A stretch of 34,363 bases of DNA from an uncultured Ruminiclostridium sp. GTDB taxonomy: Bacteria; Bacillota; Clostridia; Oscillospirales; Acutalibacteraceae. The position numbers were made by a program, and so were the translations under genes. Numbering within the stretch: the first letter of the stretch is position 1; each line of letters opens with the position of its first letter. The stretch covers positions 1-34,363 of the forward strand of contig CABUCM010000028.1 of assembly GCA_902490005.1 (NCBI GenBank), given 5' to 3'. The notes under the pieces were generated by a model. That model was not told the DNA's origin and did no database searches. It saw only the letters and a list, made by a program, of their open reading frames with translations. Shown here piece by piece: positions 31,225-34,363 of this stretch.

Positions 31225-31799
31225 AAAAGCTGTTAAGCTTGATGGCGGCAATGCTGCTTGTGGTTTCCCTTGCGGCTTGTCAGTCGGAAAGCGATACGGA
31301 TGGGGAAAGCGTATCCCCGCCTGCTTCTTCGCAGACTTCGAATGAAGAGACCCCGGAATCCGTGCCGGAACCGTCCGTAGAGCCGGAAATTCCCCAAGAC
31401 ACGGAATCGGAACCATCGGAACCTGTGGAACCCGATCAGAGGCAGGTTCTGATGACAATAGACGGACAGTCGTATGAAATTACCCTATATGAGAACCCGG
31501 TTGCCGATGCGCTCTATGATTTGCTGCCGTTGGAAGTGACCTTTGAAGATTATAACAGTGTAGAAAAGATCGCATATCTCCCGGAAGGACAGCAGCTTCC
31601 CTCTGCGGATGAGCTGGAGGGCTACGACCCTTCGCCGGGCGACCTCTGCCTATACGCTCCATGGGGAAACCTCTCTCTGTTCTATCAGGATTTTAATTAC
31701 TCCAACGGTCTGATTTCGTTGGGCAGATTGGAAGCGGGAATAGAAGATATTGCCGCACAAGCAGAGAATTTTACCGTAACTTTGGAAAAATCCGAATAA
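31221..31799 (+). CDS. Cyclophilin-like-fold lipoprotein
   Basis: 192 residues. Lipoprotein signal ending SLAAC, a long Ser/Pro/Glu linker, then a cyclophilin-like domain (about 74-190: VLMTIDGQSYEITLYENPVADALYDLLPLEV, LCLYAPWGNLSLFY, LISLGRLEAG). These domains lack the usual prolyl-isomerase active site. They often occur with flavodoxins and aldo/keto reductases in such clusters; the function is unknown. The linker shares the string DGES.S-PPASSQ with the SUMF1-flavodoxin lipoprotein. Confidence 0.85.
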   Translation: MKKLLSLMAAMLLVVSLAACQSESDTDGESVSPPASSQTSNEETPESVPEPSVEPEIPQDTESEPSEPVEPDQRQVLMTIDGQSYEITLYENPVADALYDLLPLEVTFEDYNSVEKIAYLPEGQQLPSADELEGYDPSPGDLCLYAPWGNLSLFYQDFNYSNGLISLGRLEAGIEDIAAQAENFTVTLEKSE

Positions 31800-31842
31800 T
31801 GAAATCAATCGATCAAGCGCAGTGCGCAGAAAGGAGCAATCA

Positions 31843-32901
31843 ATGAAAAGAAAAGGAATTGCGGCCCTATTCGCCGCGGCTCTTTTTACCGTTTGCCTTG
31901 CAGGCTGCGGCCAAACAGAACCGGTTCAGGAATCGAGCAATCCAACCACACAAAACAGCCAGCCGGAAACGCCGTCCTCCGATCCCGAAAGCAGCGAAAG
32001 TGAAACGGATTCCGGTGCAGGAGCAGACACAACCGTTAATGGAGACGCGCCGGCAGTTTATATGACTACCGACATCAGCTCCGAGGGACTCATGGCCATC
32101 TACGATGCACTGGAGGCTTCCCCCACCGGCAACATAGCCGTGAAACTGTCTACCGGCGAACCGGGAAGCAACTATCTGCGAACCGATCTGATTGGCGATC
32201 TGGTGCAGTCGCTGGAGGCGACCATTGTGGAGTGCAATACTGCTTATGGCGGTTCCCGTTCCAATACGGCCATGCACTATCAGGTAGCCGAGGATCACGG
32301 TTATACCGCCATAGCCAATGTAGACATTATGGATGAGGAAGGCTCCATCACACTGCCGGTGGAGGGCGGCGATAATCTGACGGAAAACTATGTAGGCGCC
32401 CACTTTGAAAACTATGATTATTTTGTGGTGCTGTCGCACTTCAAAGGTCATGCCATGGCCGGTTACGGCGGAGCCATTAAGAATATTTCCATCGGCATTG
32501 CCTCCTCGGAAGGAAAGACAAATATTCATACCGGAGGTAAAGGCGGCAGTATGTGGAGCGGCGAGCAGGATGCCTTTCTGGAATCCATGGCGGAAGCCGG
32601 AAAATCTGTGGTCAACTCACTGGACGGAAACATCCTCTATATCAATGTGATGAACCGTCTGAGTGTTGACTGCGACTGTGATGGAAACCCTGCCGAGCCG
32701 GATATGCACGACATTGGCATCCTTGCATCCTTTGACCCGGTAGCGGTTGATCAGGCCTGTGTGGATCTGGTTTATGCTGCGGAGGATGGGCAGTCACTGA
32801 TTAACCGTATTGAGTCCAGAAATGGATTACATACGCTGGAGCAGGCAGAGAAGATCGGTCTGGGCAGCCGAACCTATCAGCTGGTTTCCATCGACGAATA
32901 A
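31843..32901 (+). CDS. DUF362-domain lipoprotein
   Basis: 352 residues. Lipoprotein signal (CLAGC), Ser/Glu linker, then a DUF362 domain (about 75-350) with HFENYDYFVVLSHFKGHAMAG, GGAIKNISIGIAS and FDPVAVDQACVDLVY. DUF362 proteins often carry ferredoxin domains; here only a CDCDG pair remains and no ferredoxin is seen. The role is not established. The ATG at 31843 has AAAGGAGC upstream, preferred over a longer in-frame start. Confidence 0.9.
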   Translation: MKRKGIAALFAAALFTVCLAGCGQTEPVQESSNPTTQNSQPETPSSDPESSESETDSGAGADTTVNGDAPAVYMTTDISSEGLMAIYDALEASPTGNIAVKLSTGEPGSNYLRTDLIGDLVQSLEATIVECNTAYGGSRSNTAMHYQVAEDHGYTAIANVDIMDEEGSITLPVEGGDNLTENYVGAHFENYDYFVVLSHFKGHAMAGYGGAIKNISIGIASSEGKTNIHTGGKGGSMWSGEQDAFLESMAEAGKSVVNSLDGNILYINVMNRLSVDCDCDGNPAEPDMHDIGILASFDPVAVDQACVDLVYAAEDGQSLINRIESRNGLHTLEQAEKIGLGSRTYQLVSIDE

Positions 32902-32921
32902 CTGAGAAAGGGGTGGCCGCC

Positions 32922-33359
32922 GTGGAACAGGCTGTTTTCACGACTCTTTGTATGGTTTCCGACCAAGCCGGGCGTATTTTGGTGCAGGAACGGATCGGCA
33001 CTGCCTGGGATGGACTCGCCTTTCCCGGCGGTCACGTGGAACCGGGAGAATCTTTTGTGGAATCTGTGGTCCGGGAGGTCTGGGAAGAAACCGGATATCA
33101 GATCAAGACCCCCTCTCTTTGCGGAATCAAGCAGTTTTCCATGGAGAACGGCGGAAGATATGTAATCTTGCTTTTCAAGAGCGACCGGTTTGAGGGGCAT
33201 TTACAATCATCCCCGGAAGGTCGGGTATTCTGGCTGGAACGCAGCCGGATCAAAGAGTACCCGCTTGCACGGGATTTGGATCTGATGTTGGAACTGTTTG
33301 AATCTGAAGATAAATTTGAATTTTATTATGCGCCGGACGGTTCCTGCCGGCTGCTGTAA
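32922..33359 (+). CDS. NUDIX hydrolase
   Basis: 145 residues. Complete Nudix box at 37-59 (G37-x5-E43-x7-R51-E52-V-W-E55-E56-T-G58-Y59), which binds Mg and hydrolyses nucleoside diphosphate-linked compounds; family members include 8-oxo-dGTP cleaners. The GTG at 32913 merges with the AAAGGGG site; the GTG at 32922 has 8-base spacing and is preferred. It lies 20 bases after the DUF362 gene, so it belongs to the operon; a role in oxidative damage or cofactor clean-up would fit. Confidence 0.9.
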   Translation: MEQAVFTTLCMVSDQAGRILVQERIGTAWDGLAFPGGHVEPGESFVESVVREVWEETGYQIKTPSLCGIKQFSMENGGRYVILLFKSDRFEGHLQSSPEGRVFWLERSRIKEYPLARDLDLMLELFESEDKFEFYYAPDGSCRLL

Positions 33360-33370
33360 GGAGGGATGTC

Positions 33371-34276
33371 ATGTTTGAAATCATAAGACGCGAGAGTGTT
33401 TACCTTTGGTACTATTTCAGCGTTCAGCTGGAGCAGCTCTTTCCCTATTGGGTGCTGGGTATGCTGCTGGGCTCCGCTGTCTCTGTCTTTCTCAAAGACA
33501 AGATACATAACACCTTTCGCGCAATCGGTGAGAAAAAGATTGGTATATTGGGCATAGTTGCCGCCAGTGTTCTTGGGATCGCTTCTCCGCTGTGTATGTA
33601 CGGAACCATTCCCATTGCAGCTTCCTTTGCCAAAGGCGGAATCAAAGATGACTGGCTGGCGGCGTTTATGATGTCCTCTATCCTCTTGAATCCGCAGCTG
33701 ATCCTATACAGTGCGGCGCTGGGAACGACCGCATTGGTCGTGCGGATCGTCTCCTGCTTTGTGTGCGGCATTGCTGCCGGTCTGCTGGTGCGTATTTTTT
33801 ATCGAAACAAACCGTTTTTCAATTTCGAAGGATTTGCTGAACCCCGGAACCGTGACGTTGACCCGAACATTCTGATTCGATTTTTGAAAAATCTCGGCAG
33901 GAATATCAAGGCAACCGGAATATACTTCCTGATCGGTATCGTGCTTTCCGCATTGTTCCAGCGGTATGTACCGTCTGATATGATGACCTCCATATTCGGG
34001 GGAAACGAAGCCTTCGGCGTTCTGATGGCTGCAACCGTCGGCGTGCCGCTGTATGCCTGCGGAGGCGGAACGATTCCTCTTTTGCAGGGCTGGTTAATGG
34101 ATGGAATGTCTATGGGAAGCGCGGCGGCGTTTATGATTACCGGCCCCGCCACCAAAATCACGAATTTGGGTGCAGTAAAAATTGTTCTTGGAATGAGATG
34201 TTTTTTACTCTATATTGGCTATATGATGTTGTTTTCCCTGGCGACAGGGTTGATTGTCAATGGGATTATATTATAA
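33371..34276 (+). CDS. DUF318/YraQ-type permease
   Basis: 301 residues, about eight TM segments. Conserved Cys-containing motifs SPLCMYGTIPI and VPLYACGGGTIPLLQG fit the permease family PF03773 (COG0701), whose members include methylarsenite exporter ArsP. TAAGGAGGG lies just before the ATG. In this redox operon it may export a toxic product. Substrate cannot be told from sequence. Confidence 0.9.
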   Translation: MFEIIRRESVYLWYYFSVQLEQLFPYWVLGMLLGSAVSVFLKDKIHNTFRAIGEKKIGILGIVAASVLGIASPLCMYGTIPIAASFAKGGIKDDWLAAFMMSSILLNPQLILYSAALGTTALVVRIVSCFVCGIAAGLLVRIFYRNKPFFNFEGFAEPRNRDVDPNILIRFLKNLGRNIKATGIYFLIGIVLSALFQRYVPSDMMTSIFGGNEAFGVLMAATVGVPLYACGGGTIPLLQGWLMDGMSMGSAAAFMITGPATKITNLGAVKIVLGMRCFLLYIGYMMLFSLATGLIVNGIIL

Positions 34277-34309
34277 TAATTGGCAAAACATCAGAAAGGT
34301 TGTGATAAC

Positions 34310-34363
34310 ATGGGAAATTAGTTGTACTGGATATATTAGAATCCGGAAAACAGATTGGCGAAA
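34310..34363 (+). pseudogene. Start of next gene, apparently frameshifted, cut by window end
   Basis: The ATG at 34310 has AAAGG about 10 bases upstream but reads only ATG GGA AAT TAG. In the +3 frame the sequence reads KLVVLDILESGKQIGE to the window end. One extra A in the run at 34315-34317 would join them into an open start. It could be a real frameshift, an assembly error, or a different start. Confidence 0.4.

Noticed and set aside
1..34363. CRISPR array, tRNA, rRNA or insertion sequence
   Set aside because: No regularly spaced repeats, cloverleaf, ribosomal RNA motif or transposase frame was recognised in either strand by eye.

Overview
The window looks like a piece of chromosome from an anaerobic, spore-forming, probably gut-associated clostridial Firmicute (Oscillospiraceae/Ruminococcaceae-like). 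The evidence is the set of sporulation genes (spmA, spmB, a spoVAF-type gerA gene), an AbrB regulator with a cysteine-rich tail, Ser-rich linkers in short lipoproteins, strong AGGAGG ribosome sites, consensus sigma-A promoters, and compact operons with ATGA overlaps. The species is not identifiable from the sequence alone. I saw no rRNA, tRNA, CRISPR array or transposase gene.

Layout: (1) 1-1913, an XRE regulator fused to a desulfoferrodoxin-like domain, then two tandem paralogous small lipoproteins, each with its own promoter and terminator. (2) 1932-4219, a thiol-redox operon: Rrf2 regulator, CcdA-TlpA fusion, thioredoxin. (3) 4558-7638, an MBOAT O-acyltransferase plus a DHHW/AlgJ-like partner, probably acetylating a surface polymer. 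(4) 7803-12759, a transglutaminase-like lipoprotein followed by a stripped-down type IV pilus/type II secretion-like operon: a GspF/PilC-like membrane protein, four small single-TM proteins, and a PilT ATPase. (5) 12846-16535, trkA-trkH potassium uptake with a leader hairpin, then a Cys-rich small protein and a DUF6054-like protein. (6) 16575-17880, queH and a 57-residue Cys-containing protein on the minus strand, divergent from a 51-residue ribbon-helix-helix protein whose upstream DNA is full of TACT/AGTA repeats. (7) 17900-22865, spoVAF (minus), a bifunctional homocysteine methyltransferase/methylenetetrahydrofolate reductase, abrB (minus), and spmAB.

(8) From about 22866 the texture changes: a 449-base gene-free junction with several hairpins leads into a LysR gene that looks more AT-rich, then one long co-directional operon running to the window end. 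Its order is MerR regulator, flavin reductase, flavodoxin lipoprotein, a lipoprotein fusing a formylglycine-generating-enzyme-like (SUMF1) domain to a flavodoxin, aldo/keto reductase, DmpI-like tautomerase, carboxymuconolactone decarboxylase-cupin fusion, cytosolic flavodoxin, iron-sulfur flavoprotein-type reductase, DUF4405 His-rich membrane protein, cyclophilin-like lipoprotein, DUF362 lipoprotein, NUDIX hydrolase, DUF318-type permease, and the start of another gene that appears frameshifted.

This last region is the best candidate for an under-described system. Two flavodoxin domains are predicted outside the cytoplasmic membrane, beside two further lipoproteins and a possible heme-binding membrane protein. 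With cytosolic flavodoxins, flavin reductase and small-molecule redox enzymes in the same operon, it could be a flavin-based electron-transfer or electrophile/oxidant-detoxification module spanning the membrane. That function is inferred from context and not shown by the sequence.
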